Positions 10,111 to 21,194 are shown, counted from the stretch's first letter. The stretch: 64,000 bases of DNA from Halichondria panicea (GCF_963675165.1 NC_087389.1:4400830-4464829); one strand, 5' to 3'. Numbers and translations: made by a program. The notes: generated from the letters alone by a model not told the origin.

Positions 10111-11667
10111 ATGGAATGTGAGAACAGTGTGTATCGAAATGCGAATGAGGTCATCGACCGAATCCAAGTTAAGAAGAAGAATCCAAGAGCCAGTAATGAG
10201 AACAAAGAAGAGCCTAAGATTGCTTTTTTCGTTTCTACACTAGCGGTAATTTATACATCAGTTTTGGTGTTTGTAGTTTCAGTGGTGTTATCTGTTGTAG
10301 CCATCATTCTTGTTTCCAAATACAAAGATGATTCCATTGCAAGTTCAGTAATGCTACAGAGAAACACTACTCAAGAGTTCCAAGCTCTTCAGATACAGTT
10401 TGAAGATCTCCAGACACAGCTGAATAATTCAAATTCCCAAATTCAAGCTCTTCAATCCCAGCTATTAAAATACAAAGATGATTCCATTGCAAGTTCAGTA
10501 ATGCTACAGAGAAACACTACTCAAGAGTTCCAAGCTCTTCAGATACAGTTTGAAGATCTCCAGACACAGCTGAATAATTCAAATTCCCAAATTCAAGCTC
10601 TTCAATCCCAGATATTTCGAACTGATAAACAGGTTGGGATTCTTCAATCTGTATTAACAGACTCTAACGAAGACATCCAGTCCCAGTTAAATGAGTCCAT
10701 TGTTTCCTATCAGTTACAGCTAAACAATTCCAATCTTGAAATACATGATTTACTGTCCGATACCACTCAGGCTATTCTTACGCAAATAAACTCTTCAAAC
10801 GTGGAAATACAAGAGCTTCAATCAGAGATCGAAATATTAACACGACCGTGCCCTGGCTCAGATGCTAGTCAGCCTGCTTCTTCTTGTCAGCAGGTTTTGA
10901 ACTGCAAACCTGATGCTCCTAGTGATCACTATTTCATAATTTCAGAAAATAGTGCTGTAGAATCTCGCTACTGCAACATGAACAGAGTCTGTGGAGGAGT
11001 TGACGGGGGATGGATGAGAGTGGTACAGCTGGATACGAGGGAGTCAGGTAGTTTGTGTCCAGTTGGACTCGTTGGAGTGCTGGAATCTAATAAGAATCTC
11101 TGTAGATCGAGCAGTTCAATTGGATGCTCTCAGGTGTTCTTCGAGACAAATAATGTGTCGTATGACCAGGTGTGTGGAAAGATAATTGCATACCAGTTTG
11201 GCAGCACAGATTCATTCGGTTTGAACGGGTCTCCAATTGATTCAATCGATGAAATGTATCTGGACGGTATTAGCCTGACATATGGTTCAAACCCTCGAAA
11301 GCATATCTGGTCATTTGCAGCTGCTCTCGATGAAGTATCTACCATGAATAGTAATAGTTGCCCCTGTATACATATCAAAAATGCAGCTGATGCTACACCT
11401 CCTCCCGATTTTGTTGGAAGTGACTATTTCTGTGATACAGGTAGTACAGATAGATTCACCAACGGCATCGTCTATGGCGATGATCCACTATGGGATGGTG
11501 CTGGTTGTGGACCTGCCAACACTTGCTGCTCTCTCAACAATCCTCCGTGGTTCTTCAAGCAAATACAGTCTCCTACGACTAGCAACATCGAGATGAGGGT
11601 GTGCCATAATGAGGGTCGAGTCAACGAAGACATACTTATTGAACAGATTGAAATATTTATACGTTAA
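10111..11667 (+). CDS. fibrinogen-like type II receptor, long coiled-coil stalk
   Basis: A single-exon gene encodes 518 residues. The short cytosolic tail (1-36) has one tyrosine (NSVYRNA) and a lysine cluster. The membrane span is about 37-68. The stalk (70-245) is a glutamine- and leucine-rich coiled coil with several NNS and NTT glycosylation sites. It contains a direct duplication of 50 residues (70-119 and 120-169), each starting KYKDDSIASS. The head (about 248-518) has the family pattern CQQVL, YCNMN, GGWMRV, VCGKIIAYQ, DPLWDGAGCG, CCSLNNPPWF and QIEIFIR. It is only distantly similar to the heads at 5990 and 14530, so at least two subfamilies exist. A trimeric or oligomeric stalked receptor is inferred from the coiled coil. 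Confidence 0.88.
   Translation: MECENSVYRNANEVIDRIQVKKKNPRASNENKEEPKIAFFVSTLAVIYTSVLVFVVSVVLSVVAIILVSKYKDDSIASSVMLQRNTTQEFQALQIQFEDLQTQLNNSNSQIQALQSQLLKYKDDSIASSVMLQRNTTQEFQALQIQFEDLQTQLNNSNSQIQALQSQIFRTDKQVGILQSVLTDSNEDIQSQLNESIVSYQLQLNNSNLEIHDLLSDTTQAILTQINSSNVEIQELQSEIEILTRPCPGSDASQPASSCQQVLNCKPDAPSDHYFIISENSAVESRYCNMNRVCGGVDGGWMRVVQLDTRESGSLCPVGLVGVLESNKNLCRSSSSIGCSQVFFETNNVSYDQVCGKIIAYQFGSTDSFGLNGSPIDSIDEMYLDGISLTYGSNPRKHIWSFAAALDEVSTMNSNSCPCIHIKNAADATPPPDFVGSDYFCDTGSTDRFTNGIVYGDDPLWDGAGCGPANTCCSLNNPPWFFKQIQSPTTSNIEMRVCHNEGRVNEDILIEQIEIFIR
10321..10620 (+). repeat. 150-base tandem duplication inside stalk
   Basis: Two copies of 150 bases (from TACAAAGATGATTCC at 10321 and again at 10471) are almost identical apart from their last bases. 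They add 50 in-frame residues to the coiled coil. Near identity implies a recent duplication. Confidence 0.9.
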
Positions 11668-13448
11668 TTGGAGAACTGGAGGTAGAATTGTCTCAATGAT
11701 AGATCGTATCTACAACTTTTCTATGCTAAAATTCCTGATAAATTATTTTTTTTACCCATTATTCTATTCTTGAATTCTTGAAAAATGTGCCTATTATTTG
11801 CATTCGCTTTAAAAAAAGGTTTATAGACAAAATTAAGATGCAGACATGAACACAGCACACAACTGACACAATTCAAGATTCTCAGTGTTATTTTGCTAAC
11901 TTGAACTGATCCATAATTTTCACCTTCAGCCATTTTTTACCAGAGAAAGTTGTTATTGAAAACTTAATGTAATGATCTTTACTAAAAATGGACTGATTGT
12001 CATTAGCAAAACTTAATGTAATGATCTTTAACAAAAATGAACCAATTTTTTGATATAAATTGCGTATTTTCAACTATAATAAGGTGTTAATGATTTGGAA
12101 AAGTATTGTAGTACATGCTAGCTAAACAATCCAGCGTCTGGTCACTATTGCAACAATTCCATGGCACTGCATGAGGAATGTAGTCACGTGCAAGATATTT
12201 GTATTAACCAAATTTACATTTTCATTCACAGCTAGCTAGCTAGGTTGGATCTGAGCTCCTTATAACAGAGTTCCTTCGCAGCCAGGTATGGTTCAACACT
12301 AAAATTACCCTTGCTATATTTTTGTAGAGTCAATAATCCTTCTTTTCACGTTCATTTTATGCTATAATAGGAAAATATACGGGGTGTTACCACCCACTGT
12401 CTACATAGACAAATCTGATTGGCACTGCCAACATTCTGGCAGGGTCCACGGAATTGCTGCAATATAGTGACCAGACGTTCCCTCCCTCCCACGTTTGCTC
12501 GCGAGACTATAATATCCACGGTACAGGTAACTTGTACTATGAACACGTGTTGATTAGAAGCAATTAGAAGCTGTTATCCAACCCATTTACAACTGAGTAG
12601 TAGTAAATACTCTTTGATCCCTGACTGCATGCACTGTGCACATTTTGTGTGCGTGTGCTTGCACTTGACAAATCACATTTACAACTTCAAACAACCCAGT
12701 TCCAATGTAGTTCGGTAGTTTTAGTGAATCTGATTGGATACTGAAGAATTCATCTTCACAATGTGATCCAAGTGTGTCACAGTAGTGTTCTATAAAAGAG
12801 AAGGGTGGAGGATGGGCTTTAGGCTGACCACAGCCAATGTACCCTAGGGTACATGGGATTTGTACCCTAGAGTATCCTGAGAGTTTCAATGGATATTCCT
12901 TAGTGTCAGAGAACATCATTATGTATGATGAATGATACTGTTAGTACTAGCAACTGCATGTACGTAAATAGTCTGTGAACAAGTTTCAAAAGTTTTAGCT
13001 TCACTGTACCTATTACCTGCATGCATGGCTACGAACATGTATAAGTACCTAAACTATAGATAGATATGAAACAGACATGCATCCATGCCCAGGCCATGCA
13101 TAGCACCAGGAACGTACATGTGTCCTCGTTGTTGTATACATTCACATCAGAATCCATTCGCTCGAACTCTGCAACAATGTTTACCATTCACTAATTGAAA
13201 GCATCCATGCAGGAGGGAGGGAGCAGCTCATTCAGCCAAAAACCTAGGTTTTCTATAGCAGTGCCAAAGTTTTACATGTAAAGGCTAAATAACTTACCGT
13301 TTTTGCATATAGAACACAACGCTCCCTGCCGACAAGAATGTCTGAATAATCCTTAGAACTATATACCTAATACTATAACACTCTGTATAAGAAATTAAGA
13401 GCTGAAAGAAACCTGTAAGCAACCCATTTAGAGCTAAAATGCTAAGCA
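11668..13448. other. intergenic with small repeats
   Basis: No gene is supported. A block ACTTAATGTAATGATCTTTA occurs twice about 50 bases apart (11962 and 12009). GCGTCTGGTCACTAT with CAATTCC at about 12131 is mirrored at about 12450-12485 by GGAATTGCTGCAATATAGTGACCAGACG in shortened form, giving an inverted pair about 340 bases apart that may bound an old element. Confidence 0.4.
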
Positions 13449-13500
13449 GATTCAGCAGTCCTAGTTCTATAACTAGGACTATAACTAGGACCGCTGAATC
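13449..13500. repeat. near-perfect hairpin
   Basis: GATTCAGCAGTCCTAGTT is followed by its reverse complement form AACTAGGACCGCTGAATC, with a short spacer that itself contains AACTAGGACTATAAC. It forms a stem of about 18 pairs. The role is unknown. Confidence 0.6.
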
Positions 13501-13764
13501 AGTTGGCTTGGCAAATTATGTTCGCATAATTTTTGGAATAGGGAAACTTCTAGCAACTGGCATAATTGAGAATAGATCTAACAGGGCACTAAATTAGCAT
13601 GATTTGACCCTCAGAGTCTGGTAGACCTAATTTCACATCTTTTAATGCCAGTAGATAGACATCTTAGTCTATTACTGTGTAGCACCAGGAGCTCCTGATA
13701 GCATTAGCCACTAAGCAGGCATGGAGGAGTATTTTCTCTTGCGGCACTAGAGGATTACCGTATA

Positions 13765-14110
13765 CAGTAGACTCTCGCTATTCCGGCTCCCTGAAGTACG
13801 GCCACCTCGATATACCGGCCGTTTGGCTTGGCACGGAATGCTAGCTATATGTTTACTACACAAAACTCACCCTGAAGTACGGCTACTCGATCGCTATTCC
13901 GGTTACCGGCCAGTGCTGGCTGCCCCAAACAAGGTTTTCAATGTGATGTTTTGGGTGTGGTTTAGCAAATAAAATTGAATTACACTTAAATAGAGAACAA
14001 ATTGATTCATTATCCTACATTATCCTCGAGACAAGAACCGCAAAAGTAGTCATTAGATTCGAGGTAAGGTCGTTTTTAAGCCGCGGCTATTTCCTGGCTG
14101 ACTTTTTGAG
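13765..14110. mobile_element. CAGTAGACTCTC-type element
   Basis: The left end CAGTAGACTCTCGCTATTCC matches the end of the element at 16071-16295 and, reversed, the end near 59496. The interior (TTGGGTGTGGTTTA, GGTCGTTTTTA) matches the fragment at 59310-59496. It has no open frame. The termini resemble pogo/Tigger-type elements, but the right end is not defined. Confidence 0.6.
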
Positions 14111-14529
14111 AATAGTCAAAAAGAATAATAGGCAAAATAAAAATAATATTTGTCCTAGTCCTTTAATAGGTTACCCGTGTGTGTGTGTCTGTCTGTCAAT
14201 TCCAGCTGTAACTGTTAATAGTTGCAATGCAACAAACTTCTATTTAGAACTCTATTAGAATTAGAATTGTTGCCGTGATGGGGTGCACACGAAAATTACC
14301 CGCTATATATACGGTACAGAGCCACATCTCAGTAAACTGTCGATATAATTTATGATAACACTTATAATTCGCAAACTAAATACCCACCCCTAACAACTAC
14401 GTTATCATGACAGTATTACAATCATATTGATAGAAACTAACAGGCTATACTTAGTGGACAAATAGGGCAAGGGTATGTATGAAGATGAACTGATCGTTTT
14501 ATATTAATTTTATTGAGTCTTCAGTGTTT

Positions 14530-15816
14530 TTACTGAACAAAGATCTCAACAATTTCAAGAGGCGTGTCTTCATCGCTTGTGTGTTGATTGCCACAAATCC
14601 TCAGCTCGATATCGTTTGTAGTCGGATGAGGAAGTTGCTTGCAGAACCACGGTGGATTGTTAAACTGACAGCAAGTACTGTTACTCCCACATCCCTGACC
14701 ATCCCAGACAGGATCATCAGAGTAGAAGATAAAACTGTATGCTTGTCGACTTCCAGTTTCACAGAAGTAGTTTTGACCAATGAAGGGAGGTACAACTCCA
14801 GTGTAGTTGCGGTCAGGTCTTGTGCAGGGACATACAGAATGATCAGATTTAGTTTCATCGTTTGCATTAGCAAATGTCCAGATGTGCTGATGAGGCGACT
14901 GTCCATGGGTTAGGCTCACACTATCAACGTAAACATCATCAATAGTTACAGTTGTGTTGACAAAGTACGGTGCAAAAGCATCTGGAGACTTGTCTTGATA
15001 GCCAATCACTCTCCCACAAACTCGAGAGTACTCCACCCCATAAGTTGGATAGGTAGTAGACACACATCCTGCTGGTCCAGGTCTGCCACAAGTACGCGTT
15101 GGTGGTGTTGTCCTGTTCACCAGTCTGAATCCATCTGGGCAGTTTTGGTTGGAGTCAATCATGTCAAGGTTGGCTACCCTCATCCATCCTCCTGTAGTGT
15201 TGCAGCTACAGCTTGTTCGGTCCATGTCACAGTAGACCTGAACCGGAGAGCTAGTACTGTTGGTTGCAATCCAGTATTCTCCAGATGGTTGGTATTGAGG
15301 GATGTCACTGCACGAGCTGACTGGATAACTTAATGTACCCAATCGTAGTGTTGGTATTATGTTTTGGAATATAACTTGAATCTGTTGGTTCAAGTGGTTC
15401 AGTTGAGCCTGAAACATTCGGTTTGAGTTGTTTAGTTTAGTATGCAAATCAGTTATCAGAATTTTGCACTGCTCATTTGATAATTGAATTCGATTAATCT
15501 GGGATTCCACTCCCTGGCTGGAACTGCTCAGTTGACCTTGCTGGTTGTTCAACTCTATTGGAACATAGCTCACTCCTACCAAAGCCACTATCAGAGAAAG
15601 GACAGCCATCACTAGAGCTATGATGGTGACAACAGCATAGCATTTCCTTCGTACTTTCTTCTCTTTGACCGATACATCTCTGCCTGCTGCTAGGTCGAGG
15701 TCTTCTTCCTTGTTATCTGGTGGGAGAGTGCTATCTACCACTACTGAATTGTAAGTATTCTCCTCTTCTCTGCTGTGAAGATTATACGCAGCATTACAGA
15801 CCACATCTTTGTCCAT
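14530..15816 (-). CDS. fibrinogen-like type II membrane receptor
   Basis: A single-exon gene encodes 428 residues on the opposite strand to its relatives. The cytosolic tail (1-58) has Y11 (NAAYNLH) and Y22 in YNSV, placed like the tyrosine pair of the gene at 5990, followed by an acidic patch and a KEKKVRRK basic stop. The membrane span is about 60-85. The stalk (86-150) has a longer coiled coil than the 5990 copy, with NNS and NTT-type sites. The head (about 165-428) starts SYPVSSCSDIP and contains GGWMRVANLDM, CGRVIGYQDK, VYVDSVSLTHG, HIWTFANA, DPVWDGQGCG and CCQFNNPPWF, ending EIVEIFVQ. The head is close to the 5990 and 2129 heads. The inverted orientation implies local rearrangement of the array. 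Confidence 0.88.
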   Translation of the reverse strand: MDKDVVCNAAYNLHSREEENTYNSVVVDSTLPPDNKEEDLDLAAGRDVSVKEKKVRRKCYAVVTIIALVMAVLSLIVALVGVSYVPIELNNQQGQLSSSSQGVESQINRIQLSNEQCKILITDLHTKLNNSNRMFQAQLNHLNQQIQVIFQNIIPTLRLGTLSYPVSSCSDIPQYQPSGEYWIATNSTSSPVQVYCDMDRTSCSCNTTGGWMRVANLDMIDSNQNCPDGFRLVNRTTPPTRTCGRPGPAGCVSTTYPTYGVEYSRVCGRVIGYQDKSPDAFAPYFVNTTVTIDDVYVDSVSLTHGQSPHQHIWTFANANDETKSDHSVCPCTRPDRNYTGVVPPFIGQNYFCETGSRQAYSFIFYSDDPVWDGQGCGSNSTCCQFNNPPWFCKQLPHPTTNDIELRICGNQHTSDEDTPLEIVEIFVQ

Positions 15817-16070
15817 TATGCATGCATTGATACACTCTTTCAGGTTGGATTGACTTTTGGATTGAAAATTACTTGAACATATATATACACATGCATGCAG
15901 CTGCTGGTTTGATGATTAACAGACACTGCATGCATATGTTTATTATATGATTATAGTCTCTTATTCTTATAATTATAAGGTCCCAAAGCTTTCGTGGCGA
16001 CTTGAATTTTTTGCACGCGGTAACAAAGAGTTAAACATCTAACCCACGTAATGAAAAGCGTACATGTATA

Positions 16071-16295
16071 CAGTAGACTCTCATTAATCCGGGCATCCTT
16101 GGGACAGTGCAACTTGGCCGAGGTGGCCGCATTTAAAAAAAATAACGCGGCTAAAAACTCGTCAGAGTGGCCGTATTTCAGTTTCAGGGCAGTTTTTTGC
16201 TTTAACCGTCTAGCTAGCAATCTGTGCCAATTATAAACCGAATGTCTGGTATATCGACGTGGCCGTACTTCAGAGAGCCGGAATAGTGAGAGTAT
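16071..16295. mobile_element. CAGTAGACTCTC-type MITE
   Basis: The left end CAGTAGACTCTCATTAATCC and the right end AGCCGGAATAGTGAGAGTATA are inverted repeats about 225 bases apart. The interior carries GGCCGAGGTGGCCGCATTT and GTGGCCGTACTTCAGAG, matching the element at 13765. It does not encode protein. Confidence 0.65.
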
Positions 16296-16904
16296 AATTA
16301 TAAGTTAACATGTTTTTGTGCCAACACAAAAGTATATATACTGCATGGCTATACTGGTACCTATGGTCCAATCGTCAAATGACGGCGCTATTTCCGGCTC
16401 ATGAATTCTTTTCCTTTGGCTCTCCTGAGACTACAGCCCCAGTCACTCGTATCCTTCTCAACACATTGACACATAATATACATTAACATGTGGTTGCCTT
16501 GTATTGCCTGTCCCGTCTGGGAAATGTCGACCATCATATTTTGTCACTTGACACATAACCAGGTACGCCTCCCTCTACAATCTGTACCGGTATCTGTTTT
16601 TCCAGCTACATGCATGTATAAGTCTATCTATCACACCTACTATATATGTCTATATATGTCTATGCACAGCAGTCTTACAGTTGGGTAATGCTATGGGTGG
16701 GTGTCTTGCACTTGCACACCCTCAGATGCTGGGTTGCTTAGCCCACTCCTTCCACGCACACGTTACGTTCGCGTAACCGTTATAAAAGCAAAAAAAAACT
16801 CGACCTGGGATCGAGGCTGACGTAATTGTCTGCCTGCCTTCTTCCACGCACCCACGCACACATATATAGCATATAATATGTCTCACTCTGGCTGTCAGGC
16901 GTAT

Positions 16905-17235
16905 ATAAAACACTAACTATAAAGTGTCCGCTAAGACGTCTGGAATATAGTAAACGATTAGATGTCTGCTGAGTCTTGTTCTGTAAATAGACATTAACTA
17001 TAAAGTGTCCACTTAAAACATCTGGAATATAGTAAACGATCAGATGTCTGCTGAGTTTTGTTCTGTAAACAGACACTAACTATAAAGTGTCCTAAAACAT
17101 CTGGAATATAGTAAACGATCAGATGTCTGCTGAGTTTTGTTCTGTAAACAGACACTAACTATAAAGTGTCCTAAAACATCTGGAATATAGTAAACGATCA
17201 GATGTCTGCTGAGTCTTGTTCTGTAAACATGCAGA
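16905..17235. repeat. tandem repeat, unit about 80 bases, four copies
   Basis: The block AACTATAAAGTGTCC recurs at 16915, 16996, 17078 and 17157. Each is followed by ACATCTGGAATATAGTAAAC, then GATCAGATGTCTGCTGAG and TTGTTCTGTAAACAGACA. The spacing varies by only one to three bases. Open frames read through it are products of the repeat. Confidence 0.85.
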
Positions 17236-17286
17236 CACAAGGAATAAGAGAGTTCATTGAATGCTTGTATTATATATGTACTGTGC

Positions 17287-18245
17287 AGTATTATTTTATC
17301 TGAACTCTGCCATAAATAATTTATTATGTCAGATAGTGCCGGCATGGCGATGTGGAAGAGGGAAAGTAATGGAGGCAAAGAAGGAAATCCAGAGTGTGTT
17401 AGATTCTTCTTGCAACCATATGCATGCGAAAGAGTATAATAGCTAGACAGGCTAGACTATTGCTAGTTCAGAGATTGACTGCCAATAAATAATTATTTTT
17501 ACAAAGATTCAGCCTTAGTGTGCATGTCAGTATTTATCTGAACTGTGCCATAAATAATTCATTACGTCAGATAGTGGTGATGTGGAAGGGGGAAAGTAAT
17601 GCATGGAGGCAGTACATGTTATATGCTTTAAGGAGGAAATCCAGAGTGATCTACAATAGAATTAGCCTTCAAAACTCAAGCTGTGACTGACATGTCAATC
17701 ACTCTTTAAGTCCAGAACACATGTTATTACCAAGGGCGTATAAAAGAAAAGAGGGCATGCAACTCGACTATCAGTACACGTAGCTAGCCTCGACCCCAGG
17801 CCGATTTGTCAGAGTGCATGGGGACTTAAGAATTGCAGAAATGCTGATCATTACAAACCAAGCTGAGTCTTGTTCTGTAAACAGACACAAGCAACATTGA
17901 ACACTTGTATTATATATACGTAGTTGACAATCGATAAATAAAGCTATGCATGCATGCATCCAATTATGCAGTGTTTGTGACTGATGATATATACAATCAT
18001 TTTTCTGATATCACATGCATTTGCACGTACATCAGTCATGCTTCAGCCTAATACTGTGCCAGTATTTATCTGAACTGTGCCATAAATAATTTATTATGTC
18101 AGATAGTGGTGATATGGAAGGGGGAAAGTAATGGAGGCAGTATATTATACATATTATTGCTTTAAGGAGGAAATTCGGAGTGATCTACAATTGAATTAGC
18201 CTCCAAAACTCATGTCAATCACTCTTTAAGTTCAGAATACATGTT
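17287..18245. repeat. threefold dispersed duplication
   Basis: A block with CTGTGCCATAAATAATTTAT, GTCAGATAGTG, GGAAAGTAATG and AGGAGGAAAT occurs at about 17287-17400, 17528-17690 and 18058-18240. The second and third copies also share GAGTGATCTACAAT and a tail CTCATGTCAATCACTCTTTAAG type sequence. TGAGTCTTGTTCTGTAAACA from the neighbouring tandem repeat recurs at about 17863. No gene is seen. Confidence 0.6.
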
Positions 18246-18576
18246 ACTACATAATCATGTTATTTATACGTATATAGCTTATAAGCTATTACGTAACTAT
18301 AAGTTATTGCAAAACCAATACTATACCAGCTAATCTCCCTTTATTAGTTTACTGTTCACCTAGGATTATTTCCATGTTGGTTCATCGAGCAACAGGACAT
18401 CATTTTGAAACCAAATACAGTAAGACAGTTACATGCAGACGATTCAAAGAGCCACTGTTAAATATGATATAATTATGTGCATAGATATTGTGATTCTTTT
18501 GGGGCGAAAGTGATTCGTTTTTGTCCAAACTGTTTATTTACACAATTTGCAGCCATTATTATAGCCTCACTGGACA

Positions 18577-18592
18577 CCCCCCCCCCCCCCCC
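18577..18592. repeat. poly-C tract
   Basis: Sixteen consecutive cytosines lie just upstream of the disrupted receptor at 18695. Length errors are likely here in any assembly. Confidence 0.9.
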
Positions 18593-18694
18593 ATGCATAC
18601 GTGCGTTCTCACTCAATAAAAGCTAAAACAGTGGCAGGTAGGTTTCATTCATTGCACTTTTTGAATGCATGCAGAACAATTCAAACCACGAGAA

Positions 18695-20775
18695 AATACG
18701 TATAATGATGTGTTTCAAATCGAACAAACATCGGTCGATAGGAATCGAAGGTACGAATTGACCGCTGTGCAACCACGAAAAAGGAATCATGTTCTATATG
18801 TTGTTGTATTGGTATTGTTTTCGTAGTTTCAATTTTAGCTCTGATAGTTGCTACAGTTTCTATAACTCTTGGATTCTTCCCTGAATTGCTGAGTGGAACT
18901 GGCTCTACTCAAATCCAGGTCACTCTACCCAGTTGCCCAGGCTCAAGCTCAGCTGTTTCCTGTCAGCAGGCTCTAAATTGCAATGCTTCATCTCCAAGTG
19001 GAATGTACTGGATATCCACAATTGATGGCGATGCTTAGCCTCGATCCCAGGCCGAGTTTTCGCTTTTATAACGGTTAGGCGAACAACTAGGCCTGGTACT
19101 AGTTGTCTGCGCATGCGTCAAATTTTCATTGTATTTGTGGTCGGCAAAAATATTTAATAAATCAATAATCGAAATTTGTACACAGAAAATGCACAGAGTG
19201 AGTACACACAAAATATGCACATAGGGAGCTGCTTCACAAGGGCCTGGGGAGTTGCCAGTTGTGCTGCAGCACGATTACAGTGACCCAGGGCAACTTCAAG
19301 ATGATTGACAATTACGTTTCAACGATTTAGCAGGCTGCTGGACTTCTCTGATTCTAGGCCCCAACTCGTAGCTCAGTTAAACTTTGCTTGAGAAAACGTA
19401 GATTCTCTTGATGCCTCTGAGCTACCCAGCAACGCTCGAACGAGCAGGTCATACTCCAGTCCTGTAAGTATAGGACAATATTAAAGAAACTAAACACGGT
19501 TAAACCCTTACCTTAAACTGTCCAGTCTCGTCCAGCACTGTTGGGATAGCTGGATATTAGCCATTGCTCCTGTACAGAGAAGTAGACATTCTAAATACGT
19601 GTAGATCTATATTAAATTTCTCGTATTTTAAACAGGTTATAGCGTCATTGTCGACGAGCTGATGATGGCAGCACCAAGTTCTCTAACTCACACTCTTCAC
19701 TTGATCCACCATATTAATGATGAAACTATAGTCTACCTAGATCTTGCCAAACATGATGATAGCACAGGGCCCACACAAAAATGTCTGACCTTAACAAGCT
19801 TGACAAAGCTTTATACCTCTTCCCTTGTTGTTCAGTCTTCAGAATAATGTTTTCTAAGCTTCAGAGAAGAGAGAAGCTTCAGCTAAGAGCCATTCCAATA
19901 ATGATAAAACGGGAACTGACTTCTAGTACACGATAGTACACGAATATAAATGTCACAAAAGTGAACGAGAATATCCATTAGTCAGAATCTGACTAACGAT
20001 TGACGCATGCGCAGACAACTAGTACCAGGCCTAGTTGTTTGCCTAACCGTTATAAAAGCGAAAACTCGGCCTGGGATCGAGGCTAGGCGATGCTATGCTT
20101 AGTTACTGCAACATGAATCGAGCCTGTGGAGGGTTTGACGGTGCATGGGTGGATGCGAGTGGCTATGCTTGACATGAGAGACAGAAGTAGTCAATACCCT
20201 CAAGGATTAGAGAGAGTACATCCTGGACGGAAACTTTGTGTAGAAGCATTGATATTGGTTGCTCCACAAGTTTTCTTCAATAATTATGTCACATATGATC
20301 AGGTGTGCGGAAAAATAATTGCTTATCAAGTAGGTAGTACAGATTCATTTGGATAGTTACTGCTAAACATTCAGCAAAACGAAACCTATGTTGATGGTGT
20401 TAGCCTTACTCACAGTACAAGCCCTCGGAATCACATCTGGTCTTTTGTCGCTGCCCTCGATGAAGTAAGCAGCAGTAATCCTACCTCCAACTGCCCTTGT
20501 ACCAACATAGACTATATATCAAGTGCTATACCTCCTCCCGATTTTGTTGAAAATTACTATTCAGTTCTGTGATACACTAACGGCATCTTCTATGGAGATT
20601 GGAGATGATCCACTATGGGATGGCGCTGGCTGTGGACCTGCCAACACTTGCTGCTCCCTCAACAATCCTCCGTGGTTCTTCAAGCAGCTGAGTCTCCTAC
20701 GACTAGTGACATGGAGATGAGGGTGTGTGCTGACAGGTTCGAGTCAACGAAGACACTTATTGAGATATAATTATA
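18695..20775 (+). pseudogene. receptor gene split by a transposon
   Basis: The 5' part (18695-19035) encodes a tail with basic residues, a membrane span (about 18790-18875) and the start of a head (CPGSSSAVSCQQALNC, MYWIST). It has no coiled-coil stalk to speak of. A 1050-base element then interrupts the gene. The head resumes at 20095 with YCNMNRACGG, but the frame breaks at the GWMRV region. There is a stop after STDSFG and further breaks before DPLWDGAGCG and CCSLNNPPWFF, which are still readable. Similarity runs to about 20775. The subfamily is that of the gene at 10111. The decay on both sides of the element shows the gene is dead. Confidence 0.85.
19036..20085. mobile_element. Mutator-like element, 9-base target duplication
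   Basis: The element is bounded by long inverted repeats of about 85 bases. The left begins TAGCCTCGATCCCAGGCCGA and the right ends TCGGCCTGGGATCGAGGCTA; both include TTATAACGGTTAG/CTAACCGTTATAA and GACAACTAG. The host sequence GGCGATGCT is duplicated exactly on both sides (19027-19035 and 20086-20094). Long terminal repeats with a nine-base duplication are the signature of Mutator-like elements. No transposase is encoded. The internal sequence contains splice-like signals on the minus strand, so a captured host fragment is possible. Confidence 0.75.
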
Positions 20776-20903
20776 CGTTAGAAATTGAATCTATGTTTGT
20801 GCGCATGTTTAACGTATTTACTGTGTTCTGTTAATGATCTTTACCAATAATTATTATTGAATGATGGGCATCAAATAAAAAATATAACTAGCCAATTTTC
20901 AAG

Positions 20904-21194
20904 ATGTCAACGGTGGATATTCCTGAAGGCCTTGAAGAGCTCTTTCAACAGTCACTGTTCGATCATGTCTTACATTACGCGTTGCTAGTGGGAGCCATCT
21001 TCCAACTCATCTGCATCGCGGCTATTGTGGTACTCCCCTCAAAAGAAGATGACAATGAATCGCCCATTGACCAGGCCCAAGATGAGAGGACACAAGACAA
21101 AGCAACAACAGAGGACCAGGCTCAAGTGGTGAAAGGCACTCCAGGAGGTATCTCCAAGAAGGCAGCTGCCAAGAAAGCCAGAAAGAGAAAATAA
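20904..21194 (+). CDS. MANBAL: MANBAL (UPF0239) small membrane protein
   Basis: A single-exon gene encodes 96 residues. An N-terminal acidic segment is followed by one membrane span (about 22-46) with the family-defining run LLVGAIFQLICIAAIVVLP, then a charged tail rich in D, E and Q ending in a lysine/arginine cluster (KKAAAKKARKRK). This order and the GAIFQLIC core match animal MANBAL proteins, which are about 85 residues long and of unknown biochemical role. The gene is tail to tail with NPHP4, with about 530 bases between the two stop codons. Confidence 0.9.
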   Translation: MSTVDIPEGLEELFQQSLFDHVLHYALLVGAIFQLICIAAIVVLPSKEDDNESPIDQAQDERTQDKATTEDQAQVVKGTPGGISKKAAAKKARKRK

